In this document: piece by piece, positions 54,329 to 63,048 of the stretch
How the letters are laid out: the number at the start of each line of letters is the position of its first letter
Position numbering within the stretch: position 1 is the stretch's first letter
Assembly: GCF_031202305.1 (NCBI RefSeq)
Contig: NZ_CP101731.1
Coordinates: forward strand, 930,001-994,000
Direction: 5' to 3'
DNA from: Pelagibacterium sp. 26DY04
GTDB lineage: Bacteria > Pseudomonadota > Alphaproteobacteria > Rhizobiales > Devosiaceae
Length of the DNA: 64,000 bases
Program-made: the position numbers and the translations under genes
The notes under the pieces: model-generated
Told to the model about the DNA's origin: nothing
The model's database searches: none
The model's input: the letters and a program-made list of their open reading frames with translations, nothing else

Positions 54329-54865
54329 TCAATAGGTGCGGTAGCATGAAGCGAACGAGCCGCTCACCGAACAGGAGCGGACGCCGCGCTCGTTGACCGC
54401 ATTGACCACCAGCCCACCGCCCACCGGATCGCGCCCGAGCGAAAAAATCGAAAAGCCCGGTCCGGGCGGCTGATGGTACGGCCAGTGATAATGGCCTTCA
54501 TCCTCATAGACGCGGGCAACCTCGATCCCCGGATAGAGCACATGCGGGGACGCCAGGCCGTCGCTCGAATAGGTGCCGGTGGAGGTCGTTGCGATGTTGA
54601 CCTCGGTCACATGGCCATAGCCGACCTTCCGCACGACGGCCGTTGAGATCGGCTCGAGAGAAACCTGGTCCGAATATGCGATCTGATATTGCCGGTCATC
54701 GAACTTGACCAGCATGGAAAGCGGTGGAGGATCGGTGTTGATCAGCCCGTCGGCGCGCACCGTTCCGGCACCCAGAATTGCCGCCAGCATCAGCAATGCC
54801 ACTGCGCCCACGCGATAGTGCAGGGCGATGGTCCGGCTCGGCCGTGGCTGACGATCAAAGCGCAT
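54329..54865 (-). CDS. Secreted protein of unknown function
   Basis: The 178-residue protein has a signal-like N-terminus (HYRVGAVALLMLAAILGAGTVRA), then LINTDPPPLSMLVKFDDRQYQIAYSDQVSLE and GPGFSIFSLGRDPVGGGLVVNAVNERGVRSC. It contains two cysteines near the C-terminus in RSCSVSGSFASCYRTY, which could form a disulfide. I do not recognise a family. It converges on the cell wall hydrolase gene with a one-base gap, so it may share a terminator or be antisense-coupled. Confidence 0.65.
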   Translation of the reverse strand: MRFDRQPRPSRTIALHYRVGAVALLMLAAILGAGTVRADGLINTDPPPLSMLVKFDDRQYQIAYSDQVSLEPISTAVVRKVGYGHVTEVNIATTSTGTYSSDGLASPHVLYPGIEVARVYEDEGHYHWPYHQPPGPGFSIFSLGRDPVGGGLVVNAVNERGVRSCSVSGSFASCYRTY

Positions 54866-55021
54866 GAGACGACTCCCCGTTTCGCTGCGTCTTAACGCTT
54901 TATCAACCTTTCCGATCCGTTAACGCAAAGCCTCCCGCGCGCTAGGGTTAACAGGTAAAATGAGATTAAAATTGTAAGAGCCAGAACGGATTAGGAATGG
55001 CGCATCGAGGCCTGCTCCAGA

Positions 55022-55093
55022 TGTCCTTCTCCCCTTGAGGGAGAAGGTGGATCGCCGAAGGGCGAGACGGATGAGGGGTGCGCTGAGCTTCCT
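55022..55093. repeat. REP-like CTTCTCCC element
   Basis: CCTTCTCCCCTTGAGGGAGAAGG is followed by TGGATCGCCGAAGGGCGAGAC, then GGATGAGGGGTGCGCTGAGCTTCC. The same modules recur at 45628-45681 and 62862-63015. It lies in the 320-base gap 54866-55185, which otherwise holds only an AT-rich stretch (54945-54980) and no gene that I can see. Confidence 0.75.
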
Positions 55094-55185
55094 GATCCAC
55101 CGCATTCCAATCGAAGCTCAGGAACTCCTCGCCCCAGTTCCAGCCCTCGGGGAGAAGAGGCGTAGCGACGCGCTCAGTGAGCCCG

Positions 55186-55788
55186 TTAAGCGCTCAAGCT
55201 CTCGAACACCGCCACGAACTGATCGTGCGCCTGCTGGGTGGGCCACGGCCGGATCAACCGATCGAACCCGGGCAGATCAAAGCCCGCCAGTGTCGGTTCA
55301 CCGAAGAACTTGCGCGCTTCATCGGGCGAAAAGCCCGCCAGATTGACCGCCTCGAAGAACGCGGCCTCGCGGTCGGCGCGCTTGATGAGTTTGCCGAGTG
55401 CGGCCGGCGCGATGGCCGGTAGGCCGAAGCGGACATGGATGGCACCCAGCAAGCGGGCCTCGACATCGCGGTAGTTGCCCCCCATCGCGGCTTTGAAAGG
55501 GGAGATGATATCGCCCATCACATATTCGGGCGCGTCATGCAGCAGAGCATAGAGCCGCCCGCGATCGTCCATCTCGGGCTCCATTGCCGAGGCGATCTCG
55601 AACACCAGCACCGAATGCTGGGCGACCGAAAAGGCATAATCGCCCTTGGTCTGCCCGTTCCAGCGGGCAACGCGCGCCAGGCCATGGGCGATATCGGAAA
55701 GCTCCACATCGAGCGGGGAAGGATCGAGCAGATCGAGACGGCGGCCCGAAAGCATGCGCTGCCAGGCGCGGGATTGTGCGCGTGCCAT
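55186..55788 (-). CDS. HD-domain phosphohydrolase, YfbR-like 5'-nucleotidase
   Basis: The 200-residue protein has an HD metal-dependent phosphohydrolase fold: a first histidine in ARWNGQTKGDYAFSVAQHSV (H58), HD in LLHDAPEYVMGDIISPFKAA (H84, D85), and a later acid in IKRADREAAF. The order R-W-N-G, HD and E-Y matches YfbR-type dNMP 5'-nucleotidases. The exact nucleotide is not known. It lies 18 bases downstream of ygfZ on the same strand and might share a transcript. Confidence 0.85.
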   Translation of the reverse strand: MARAQSRAWQRMLSGRRLDLLDPSPLDVELSDIAHGLARVARWNGQTKGDYAFSVAQHSVLVFEIASAMEPEMDDRGRLYALLHDAPEYVMGDIISPFKAAMGGNYRDVEARLLGAIHVRFGLPAIAPAALGKLIKRADREAAFFEAVNLAGFSPDEARKFFGEPTLAGFDLPGFDRLIRPWPTQQAHDQFVAVFESLSA

Positions 55789-55806
55789 TGTGCCCCCGAT
55801 GTGCCC

Positions 55807-56640
55807 TTATTGATCTTGGGAATCGCTGCCCGATTGCGCAAAATCGTAACGCGCCCATTGGGGCAGGGCAAGCGAGACTGGCCCGCCATTGACGGAGGCC
55901 GCGTTCGGATCGCTCACCTTGTCGATCCGCACGATCGCCACTGCCGTGCCATCCACCACATCGCCGATCGTGCCCACGTTTTTGCCATCGAGCATGATGG
56001 CATCGCCGCGCGCCCCCGACGCGATGCCTGAAACGATCGCCGGCCGCCGCCGGGCGGTGCCGCGATGCTGCATGCGCGAGACGACCTCCTGGCCGACATA
56101 GCAGCCCTTCTTGAAATCGACGCCGCCCAGATGATCCATGCCGATGTCGTGCGGAAATCCATCTTCGGCATCGAAATCGGGGCCCATCTCGGCAATGCCC
56201 GTCGCGATCCGGGCACGCGCTTGTCCATCGCCTTCGTCCCAGCTCTCCGCTTCTGCAATTGGCGCGATGACCCGATAGCCCAGCCCTTCGGCCCGCCCGT
56301 CGCAATGGACGATGCCTGTCTCCGGTGCTTCGGGCGACCAGCCGACCGCGTGCGTTTCGGCCAGCGACTCGATCTCCATCTTGGCGCGCAGCCGATACAT
56401 CCTCATGCGCTTGAAAAAGTTCTCGGCGACCGATGCATGCACATCCACCCAATGGGCGCCGTCCGCCCATCCGATCAGCCCCTCGGCGAGGATCTTGCCC
56501 TGCGGCGCGAGCAGGGCGAACCAGCGCGCCGGGCCATTTTCTTCCAGCACCGGCGGCGTCAGCACGTCACCCAGCAGCCGCGTCGCATCAGGACCGGAGA
56601 AGCGGAATGCCACGCGATCGCCGCGCTTTTCGATTGTCAT
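55807..56640 (-). CDS. ygfZ: Folate-binding YgfZ protein
   Basis: YgfZ helps assemble or repair iron-sulfur proteins and binds folate. The 277-residue protein has the hallmark KGCYVGQEVVSRM (C180), in GMDHLGGVDFKKGCYVGQ, and resembles GcvT in its fold. RLLGDVLTPPVLEENGPARW and YRLRAKMEIESL are other family marks. It lies 75 bases downstream of putA on the same strand. Length is normal. Confidence 0.93.
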   Translation of the reverse strand: MTIEKRGDRVAFRFSGPDATRLLGDVLTPPVLEENGPARWFALLAPQGKILAEGLIGWADGAHWVDVHASVAENFFKRMRMYRLRAKMEIESLAETHAVGWSPEAPETGIVHCDGRAEGLGYRVIAPIAEAESWDEGDGQARARIATGIAEMGPDFDAEDGFPHDIGMDHLGGVDFKKGCYVGQEVVSRMQHRGTARRRPAIVSGIASGARGDAIMLDGKNVGTIGDVVDGTAVAIVRIDKVSDPNAASVNGGPVSLALPQWARYDFAQSGSDSQDQ

Positions 56641-56715
56641 GTGAGCGTCCCTTGCCGTTGCGGCTACCTATGCCATGAGTCGCATAGGTAGCCCTCATCG
56701 CGAAACGATCAAGTC

Positions 56716-59700
56716 CTAGGCTAGCGCCATCAGCGATGCGTTCCCGCCAGCAGCGGCCGTGTTGACGCTGGTCGAGACTTCATCGACAAGAAGGTCGATC
56801 GCAAAGACCGCCTCGCCGCTCGCCAGACTCTCCGTCGTCGCACCCTGTACGGAAACAATCGGCCCAGCCCATTCTGCCACGGTGCAGGCGATTTCCCTCA
56901 CATCACCTTCAACCACCACTGCTCGTGCCGCGCCGGGGCTCAGGTCCTCGATCACTCTGACTCGCTGCGCCAGGTCTTCGGGAAGATGTTTCATCAGGCT
57001 TGCAAGCTCAGCTCCATGCCGGACCAGCACACTGTTGCCGGCAGCCAGCCCTGCCGCCAGCCCATGCGCCAGTCCCACGGGGCTGTGGGCGCAAACCAGC
57101 ACTGTGCCCTTGGGCTTGGTGCGGTAGGTGTTGCGTTCGCCCACCGGGCCGTCGAGTTCGGCAAAGGCATTGATTGCGGGATGGTGGCCATAGGCCAGAA
57201 CCTGCTCGGCCACCTTGCCGTGCCCAAGCCCGCGTACCCACTCGGCCAACGTCAGCAGGGTCGGCCCCGGCTCACGGCCCGGCAGGCCCCAAACGGTTCG
57301 ACTCGTCGTTTCGACCAGCCGCCGCAGGTAGAGCGGCCCGCCCGCCTTGGGGCCGGTGCCCGAAAGTCCGTGCCCGCCAAAGGGCTGCACGCCCACAACG
57401 GCACCGATCTGATTGCGGTTGACATAGATATTGCCCACCTCGATCGCCGAAGTGACTTCGGCAATGGTGCTGTCGATGCGCGTATGCAGCCCGAAGGTCA
57501 GCCCATACCCCAGCGCATTGATCTTCTCGATCAGCGCGCCGAGCGCCCTGCGCTTGAAGCGCACCACATGCAGCACCGGCCCGAACACCTCGCGGCCCAA
57601 TTCGGAGATGTCGTCGAGTTCTATGATCGTCGGCGGAACGAAGGTGCCGTGCCCGGCCTCCTGCGGCAGCGGCGATTGCGTAACCGCATGCCCCTTGTCC
57701 TGCATGGCCGCGATATGCGCGTTAATGCCGTCCCGCGCTTCGGCGGTGATCACCGGCCCCACATCGGTGGCAAGCCGGTCCGGATTGCCGATGGTCAACT
57801 GAGCCATCGCGCCCTTGATCATCTCCAGCGTCTTGTCGGCCACTTCCTCTTGCAGGCACAGCACCCGCAGGGCCGAACAGCGCTGCCCGGCACTGTCGAA
57901 GGCCGAGGTCAGCACATCGAGCACCACCTGTTCGGTGAGCGCCGAGGAATCCACCACAAGCGCATTCTGCCCGCCCGTCTCGGCGATCAGCGGCACAGGC
58001 GCGCCATTGGAAAGCGTCCGCCCCGCCAATTGCTTCTGGATCAGCCGCGCCACCTCGGTCGAGCCGGTGAACATCACCCCGCAAATCGCCTCGTGCCCCA
58101 CCAGAGCCGCGCCGATCTTGCCGTCGCCTGGCGCAAGCTGCAGCACATCGGCGGGAATGCCCGCCGCATGCAGCAGGTCCACGGCCAGTTGCGCGATCAG
58201 CGGCGTCTCCTCGGCCGGCTTGGCGATCACCGGATTGCCCGCCGCCAGCGCCGCCGCGACCTGGCCGGTGAAGATGGCCAGCGGGAAGTTCCAGGGCGAA
58301 ATGCACACCACCGGTCCCAGCGGGCGGTGGGTGTCATTGGCGAAGCTCTCTTTGACCTGCTGACCATAATAGCGCAGGAAATCCACCGCTTCGCGCACTT
58401 CGGCGATGGCGTTTGTCGCCGTCTTGCCCGCCTCGCGCATGGCGAGCGACATGAACAGCTCCATGCGTGCTTCCATTGCTCCCGCCGCACGATGCAGCAT
58501 GGCGGCTCGTTCGGCCGGCGACACCCCGGCCCAGGCCGAAGCGGCCTTCAGCGCCCGCGTCACCATCACGCCCGCCATATCCTCGGTGGGTTCGATCACC
58601 TCGCCCACCACGTCGCGATGGTCGGCGGGGTTCACCACCTTGCGCGCAACCCCGCCTTTCTCGTCCGCCCGAGCCTTCCAGTCGCGGCTCAGGCTGCCGC
58701 GCAACTGCTTGTCGAGCCCGCGCAGCGCCTGCTCATTGGCAAGGTCCAGCCCGCGCGAATTGCAGCGGCCTTTGGCGAGTATATTCCTGGGCAGGTCGAT
58801 CTGCTCATGCGGCGCCCCGAGCGGGGAAACCTGCCGCGCCTGTTCCACCGGATCGGCAATCAGCCCTTCGACCGGAATGTCCTCATCGGCGATCTGGTTG
58901 ACGAAGCTCGAATTTGCCCCGTTCTCCAGCAGCCGCCGTACCAGATAAGCCAGTAGCGTCTCATGGCTCCCCACTGGCGCATAGATACGGCACGGGCGAT
59001 TGAGCTTGTCCTTGGGCACCACCTGTTCGTAGAGCGGTTCGCCCATTCCGTGCAGGCACTGGAACTCATAGTCCCCGATTTTGAAGTCGGCCCCGGCCAG
59101 CGTGTAGATCGTCGCCATGGTCTGCGCGTTGTGAGTCGCAAACTGGGGGAACACCAGCTCCCGTGCCGCCAGCAGCTTTTTCGCGCAGGCAAGATAGCTC
59201 ACATCGGTATGTACCTTGCGGGTGAACACCGGGAAATCGGTCTGCCCATCAAGCTGCGCCCGCTTGATCTCGCTGTCCCAATAGGCGCCCTTGACCAGCC
59301 GCACCATGATCCGGTGCCCCGAACGGCGCGCCAGATCGATGATCCAGTCGATGACGAACGGGCAGCGCTTGGAATAGGCCTGCACCACGAACCCGATGCC
59401 GTTCCAGCCGTCGAATTCCGGATCTGTCGCCAGCGCTTCGAGCAGGTCGAGCGAGAGTTCGAGCCGGTCCATCTCCTCGGCATCGATATTGAGCCCGATA
59501 TCATAACCCTTGGCCAGCCGGGCCAATTCCTTGAGGCGCGGCAGCAATTCGCCCATCACGCGCGCGTATTGCGCTCGCGTATAGCGTGGATGGAGCGCTG
59601 AAAGCTTGATCGAAATGCCTGGACCCGCATAGGGTCCGCGTCTGTTGGCGGCCTTGCCGATGGCGTTGATCGCCCCGACATAGTCGGCCATGTAGCGATC

Positions 59701-60393
59701 CGCGTCGGCTGCCGTGGTCGCCGCTTCTCCCAGCATGTCGTAGGAATAGCCGAACCCCTTGGCCTCCCAATCCCTGGCATGCTTGAGCGCTTCCCCGATG
59801 GTCTGGCCGGCGACGAATTGCTCGCCCAGCATGCGCATCGCCATTTTGACGCCGGCGCGGATCACCGGCTCGCCGGAACGGGCAACGAGCCGGGAGAGGG
59901 CGCTGGAGAGCCCTTTTTCATCCACCGGCGTCACCAGTTTGCCGGTCACCACCAGCCCCCAGGTCGCCGCGTTGACGAACACCGAGCGATCGAGCCCCAG
60001 ATGCTTCTGCCAGTTGCCCGGCGCGATCTTGTCGGCGATCAACAGGTCGCGCGTGGAATTGTCGGGCGTGCGCAGCAGCGCCTCGGCCAGGCACATCAGC
60101 GCAATGCCCTCCTGACTCGAGAGCGCATATTCATGCATCAGCCCCTCGACGCCCGCCCCGGCGCCCTTGGCCCGGATGGCCTTGACCGCCTTTTCGGCAA
60201 CGCCCCGGATCGCCTTCGCCTGCTCGGCGGAAACCGCTGCCGCCTCGATCAGCGGCGGCACCACTTCGGTTTCAGCCAATCGATAAGCGGAGGTGATCGC
60301 CTCGCGCAAATCGCTGTCGCGAGTAAGCTTTCGATCCGAAAACTGCGCAAACGGTCGAGGGTCCGACATAGGTGTTTCAGGCTCCATAGGCAT
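56716..60393 (-). CDS. putA: Bifunctional PutA: proline dehydrogenase and P5C dehydrogenase
   Basis: PutA oxidises proline to glutamate in two steps. The 1225-residue protein starts without the ribbon-helix-helix DNA-binding domain seen in enterobacterial PutA. The proline dehydrogenase has GPGISIKLSALHPRYTRAQ and RLVKGAYWDSEIKRAQ, and the aldehyde dehydrogenase has C839 in GQRCSALRVL and E in IAETGGQNALVV; a C-terminal flap domain follows, as in long type B PutA. An ATG at 60369 with GGAG 12 bases before it is an alternative start. Transcription regulation should come from the divergent Lrp-like gene. Confidence 0.95.
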   Translation of the reverse strand: MPMEPETPMSDPRPFAQFSDRKLTRDSDLREAITSAYRLAETEVVPPLIEAAAVSAEQAKAIRGVAEKAVKAIRAKGAGAGVEGLMHEYALSSQEGIALMCLAEALLRTPDNSTRDLLIADKIAPGNWQKHLGLDRSVFVNAATWGLVVTGKLVTPVDEKGLSSALSRLVARSGEPVIRAGVKMAMRMLGEQFVAGQTIGEALKHARDWEAKGFGYSYDMLGEAATTAADADRYMADYVGAINAIGKAANRRGPYAGPGISIKLSALHPRYTRAQYARVMGELLPRLKELARLAKGYDIGLNIDAEEMDRLELSLDLLEALATDPEFDGWNGIGFVVQAYSKRCPFVIDWIIDLARRSGHRIMVRLVKGAYWDSEIKRAQLDGQTDFPVFTRKVHTDVSYLACAKKLLAARELVFPQFATHNAQTMATIYTLAGADFKIGDYEFQCLHGMGEPLYEQVVPKDKLNRPCRIYAPVGSHETLLAYLVRRLLENGANSSFVNQIADEDIPVEGLIADPVEQARQVSPLGAPHEQIDLPRNILAKGRCNSRGLDLANEQALRGLDKQLRGSLSRDWKARADEKGGVARKVVNPADHRDVVGEVIEPTEDMAGVMVTRALKAASAWAGVSPAERAAMLHRAAGAMEARMELFMSLAMREAGKTATNAIAEVREAVDFLRYYGQQVKESFANDTHRPLGPVVCISPWNFPLAIFTGQVAAALAAGNPVIAKPAEETPLIAQLAVDLLHAAGIPADVLQLAPGDGKIGAALVGHEAICGVMFTGSTEVARLIQKQLAGRTLSNGAPVPLIAETGGQNALVVDSSALTEQVVLDVLTSAFDSAGQRCSALRVLCLQEEVADKTLEMIKGAMAQLTIGNPDRLATDVGPVITAEARDGINAHIAAMQDKGHAVTQSPLPQEAGHGTFVPPTIIELDDISELGREVFGPVLHVVRFKRRALGALIEKINALGYGLTFGLHTRIDSTIAEVTSAIEVGNIYVNRNQIGAVVGVQPFGGHGLSGTGPKAGGPLYLRRLVETTSRTVWGLPGREPGPTLLTLAEWVRGLGHGKVAEQVLAYGHHPAINAFAELDGPVGERNTYRTKPKGTVLVCAHSPVGLAHGLAAGLAAGNSVLVRHGAELASLMKHLPEDLAQRVRVIEDLSPGAARAVVVEGDVREIACTVAEWAGPIVSVQGATTESLASGEAVFAIDLLVDEVSTSVNTAAAGGNASLMALA

Positions 60394-60454
60394 GACGGCA
60401 ATTTCGCGAAGCTAGAGAAGTTCCGCCGGATAACCACTGTTCAAAAAGAGCCAT

Positions 60455-60473
60455 TTCCGTAGAATATACGGAA
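60455..60473. promoter_or_regulatory. Palindromic operator between putA and the Lrp-type gene
   Basis: TTCCGTA (60455-60461) and TACGGAA (60467-60473) form a perfect 7-bp palindrome with spacer GAATA. The AT-rich centre and 19-bp length fit an Lrp/AsnC-type site. It lies 62 bases upstream of the putA start and 21 bases upstream of the putR start. Confidence 0.7.
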
Positions 60474-60493
60474 CTGCCGCCAAGGATTTGAAC

Positions 60494-60955
60494 ATGTCTC
60501 AGCTCGACCGCACTGACCGCCGCATTCTCAACGAACTCCAGGCGGATGGCCGCATCACCAACGCCGAACTCGCCGCCCGCGTCGGCCTGCCACCCACCTC
60601 GATGAGCGATCGTCTGAAGCGTCTGCAAAAGGCGGGCTACATCACCGGTTTCACCGCCCGCATCGATCCGCATATGGTCGGGCTGGAGCTTCTGGTGTTC
60701 GTCGAAGTCTCCCTCGACAAGACCACCCCCGACGCCTTCGACAAATTCTCCAAAGCCGTCCGTCTGGCGCCGGAAGTTCTCGAATGCCACATGGTGGCCG
60801 GCGGTTTCGACTATCTCGTCAAGGCCCGCGTCACCGACATGGGCCACTACCGCGCCTTCCTTGGCGACGTGCTACTCAACCTTCCGGGCGTTTCGGAAAC
60901 CCGCACCTATCCGGTGATGGAAGAGGTCAAATCGGACGCGCCGCTGCCAATCTGA
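60494..60955 (+). CDS. putR: Lrp/AsnC-family regulator, probable PutR
   Basis: The 153-residue protein has an N-terminal winged HTH (LDRTDRRILNELQADGRITNAELAARVGLPPTS) and a C-terminal RAM domain (LLVFVEVSLDKTTPDAFDKF, VLECHMVAGGFDYLVKARV). The ATG at 60494 follows AAGGA. In Rhodobacter and Agrobacterium an Lrp-like PutR next to putA activates it in the presence of proline; this gene's divergent place and shared palindrome support the same role. The name is by context. Confidence 0.88.
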   Translation: MSQLDRTDRRILNELQADGRITNAELAARVGLPPTSMSDRLKRLQKAGYITGFTARIDPHMVGLELLVFVEVSLDKTTPDAFDKFSKAVRLAPEVLECHMVAGGFDYLVKARVTDMGHYRAFLGDVLLNLPGVSETRTYPVMEEVKSDAPLPI

Positions 60956-60991
60956 ATTGCGGCGTCCCGCTTTCCTCTCTATCTGTGTGCC

Positions 60992-61561
60992 ATGAGCGAT
61001 GTCACACCTCCCCAGATCGGCCCGGTGATCCAGCAGGCGCGCAAGGCGCGGCATCTGACGCTGGAGCAGCTCGCCCGGCTGTCGGGGGTTTCGCGCTCCA
61101 TGCTGAGCCAGATCGAGCGCAGTGAAACCAACCCCACCTTCGCCGTGGTCTGGAGCCTCACCCAGGCGCTCAACATCGAATTTTCCGATCTGGTTTCCGG
61201 CGATGCGGTGGCGCGCAAATCGGCGCTGATCGATATCGTCCCCGCCGATCATGTTCCCCTGATCGCCTCGCCCGATGGTATGTGCCGGCTGAAGATACTT
61301 TCGCCCCCGGCACTGGCCGGCAAGACCGAATGGTATCTTGTCGAGATCGATCCCGGTGGGGCGCTGACCAGCGCGCCCCACGCCCCGCGCACCCGCGAGC
61401 ACTTAACGGCGCTGACCGACGGGCTGGCCGTCACCAGCGCCGAAACCACCACCGCGCTCACCGTCGGCGAAGTTGCCCGCTATGCCGCCGACGTTCCGCA
61501 CGCCATTTCCAATACCTCGGACGCTGTGGCAAGCGGCTGGCTGGTCGTCCTTTACAACTGA
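60992..61561 (+). CDS. XRE-family HTH regulator with cupin domain
   Basis: The 189-residue protein has an N-terminal Xre helix-turn-helix (PVIQQARKARHLTLEQLARLSGVSRSMLSQIERSETNPTFAVVWSLTQAL; 11-60) and a C-terminal cupin (RTREHLTALTDGLAVTSAET, ARYAADVPHAISNTSD), an arrangement used to sense small molecules. It lies directly upstream of kbl-tdh and may control threonine/glycine breakdown, an inference from position; such a regulator-kbl-tdh order is common in alphaproteobacteria. The ATG has no strong RBS. The gene is 36 bases after putR. Confidence 0.87.
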   Translation: MSDVTPPQIGPVIQQARKARHLTLEQLARLSGVSRSMLSQIERSETNPTFAVVWSLTQALNIEFSDLVSGDAVARKSALIDIVPADHVPLIASPDGMCRLKILSPPALAGKTEWYLVEIDPGGALTSAPHAPRTREHLTALTDGLAVTSAETTTALTVGEVARYAADVPHAISNTSDAVASGWLVVLYN

Positions 61562-61658
61562 TCCCGCAACGCTGGCCGCTTCACGCGCATTCTTCCAACA
61601 GCGTTGACATGAAATCCGATATATTGGAAATTGCCTCCAGCAAACAGGAGAGACCATC

Positions 61659-62849
61659 ATGATGGACGGCTTTGCCAGGCATCTCAGCCGCACGCTCGAT
61701 GAGATTCGCGACGAGGGACTCTACAAATCCGAAATGGTGATCGGCTCGCCCCAGCAGGGCGAAGTGACCGTCGGCGGGCGCGCCATGGTCAATCTCTGCG
61801 CCAACAATTATCTCGGCTTGGCCAACGATCCTGAAGTGGTCGAGGTCAGCATCCAGGCGCTGGAAAAGTACGGCTCCGGCATGGCCTCCGTGCGCTTCAT
61901 CTGCGGCACCCACGAACTGCACAAGGAGCTCGAGCAGGCCGTGGCGCGCTATCTCGAAAAGGACGATGCCATCCTTTTCGGCTCATGTTTCGATGCCAAT
62001 GGCGGCATTTTCGAAACGCTGCTCGGTCCGGAAGATGCGGTCGTCTCCGATACGCTTAACCACGCCTCGATCATCGACGGCGTGCGGTTGTCCAAAGCCA
62101 AGCGCTACCGCTTTTCGACTTCGGACATGGACGATCTCCGCCTCCAGCTCCAGGCCGCCGATGATGATGGCGCGCGCTTCAAGCTCATCGTCACCGATGG
62201 CGTGTTCTCAATGGATGGCTACATCGCCAAACTGCCCGAAATCTGCGACCTGGCCGAAGAATACAAGGCCGCTGTTCTGATCGACGAATGCCACGCCACT
62301 GGCCATCTGGGTGAAAAGGGCAGAGGCACGCCAGCCCTCACTGGCGCCGGCAACCGCGTCGACATCATCTCTGGCACCTTCGGCAAGACGCTCGGTGGCG
62401 CCATGGGCGGCTTCATCGCCGGCCCGCAGCCGGTGGTGGGCCTGCTTCGCCAACGCGCCCGGCCCTATCTGTTTTCCAACGCCCTGCCGCCCTCGGTCGC
62501 CGCCGGCGCCATAAAGGCCATCGAGATCGCGGAAAAAGCCGATGACCGCCGCGCCAGGCTCGAAGCGCACACCACCCGTTTCCGTACAGCCCTGACCGAA
62601 GCGGGCTTCGATCTGGTTCCGGGCGAAACCCCGATCATCCCGGTCATGCTCTACGACGCCGTCAAGGCGCAGCAAATGGCCAAGGCTCTCCAGGATCGCG
62701 GCGTCCTCGTCTCGGCCTTCTCCTTCCCCGTGGTTCCCAAGGGCAAGGCCCGCATCCGCACCCAGATGTCGGCTGGGCTCTCGGAAGACAACATCACCTT
62801 CGCCATCGACGCCTTCGTCGGTGCGGGGAAAGAGCTTGGGGTGATTTGA
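61659..62849 (+). CDS. kbl: Glycine C-acetyltransferase (2-amino-3-ketobutyrate CoA ligase)
   Basis: Kbl splits 2-amino-3-oxobutyrate with CoA into glycine and acetyl-CoA. The 396-residue PLP enzyme has VNLCANNYLGLANDPEVVE, GTHELHKELEQAVARYL, DECHATGHLGEKGRGTPAL and the cofactor lysine K243 in SGTFGKTLGGAMGGFIAG. Two ATGs in tandem (61659, 61662) follow AGGAGAG. It is the first gene of kbl-tdh, but a pair of palindromic elements enlarges the gap to tdh. A TTGACA (61604-61609) and an imperfect TCC..GGA palindrome lie upstream. Confidence 0.96.
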   Translation: MMDGFARHLSRTLDEIRDEGLYKSEMVIGSPQQGEVTVGGRAMVNLCANNYLGLANDPEVVEVSIQALEKYGSGMASVRFICGTHELHKELEQAVARYLEKDDAILFGSCFDANGGIFETLLGPEDAVVSDTLNHASIIDGVRLSKAKRYRFSTSDMDDLRLQLQAADDDGARFKLIVTDGVFSMDGYIAKLPEICDLAEEYKAAVLIDECHATGHLGEKGRGTPALTGAGNRVDIISGTFGKTLGGAMGGFIAGPQPVVGLLRQRARPYLFSNALPPSVAAGAIKAIEIAEKADDRRARLEAHTTRFRTALTEAGFDLVPGETPIIPVMLYDAVKAQQMAKALQDRGVLVSAFSFPVVPKGKARIRTQMSAGLSEDNITFAIDAFVGAGKELGVI

Positions 62850-62861
62850 TGCTGAAGCTCA

Positions 62862-63015
62862 GCGCCCCCCTCATCCCCGGCCCTTTTCCTGTCAGGGGAG
62901 AAGGGGGCTTCCTTGACTGCTCTCGAGTTTCCAGCCGAAACGCTGCCACTGTCTACCCTTCTCCCCTGGTGGGAGAAGGTGGCTCGCGAAGCGAGACGGA
63001 TGAGGGGGGCGCAGC
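62862..63015. repeat. Two inverted REP-like elements inside kbl-tdh
   Basis: The first element (about 62862-62913) reads CAGCGCCCCCCTCATCCCCGG and then CAGGGGAGAAGGGGGCTTCC, the reverse complement of the type at 45628-45681. The second (about 62957-63015) reads ACCCTTCTCCCCTGGTGGGAG and then GCGAGACGGATGAGGGGGGC. The two lie head to head in the 199-base kbl-tdh gap, a REP-pair arrangement. Confidence 0.8.
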
Positions 63016-63048
63016 GCTTGCCCCCTACACCATCGTCGGAGAATACCC

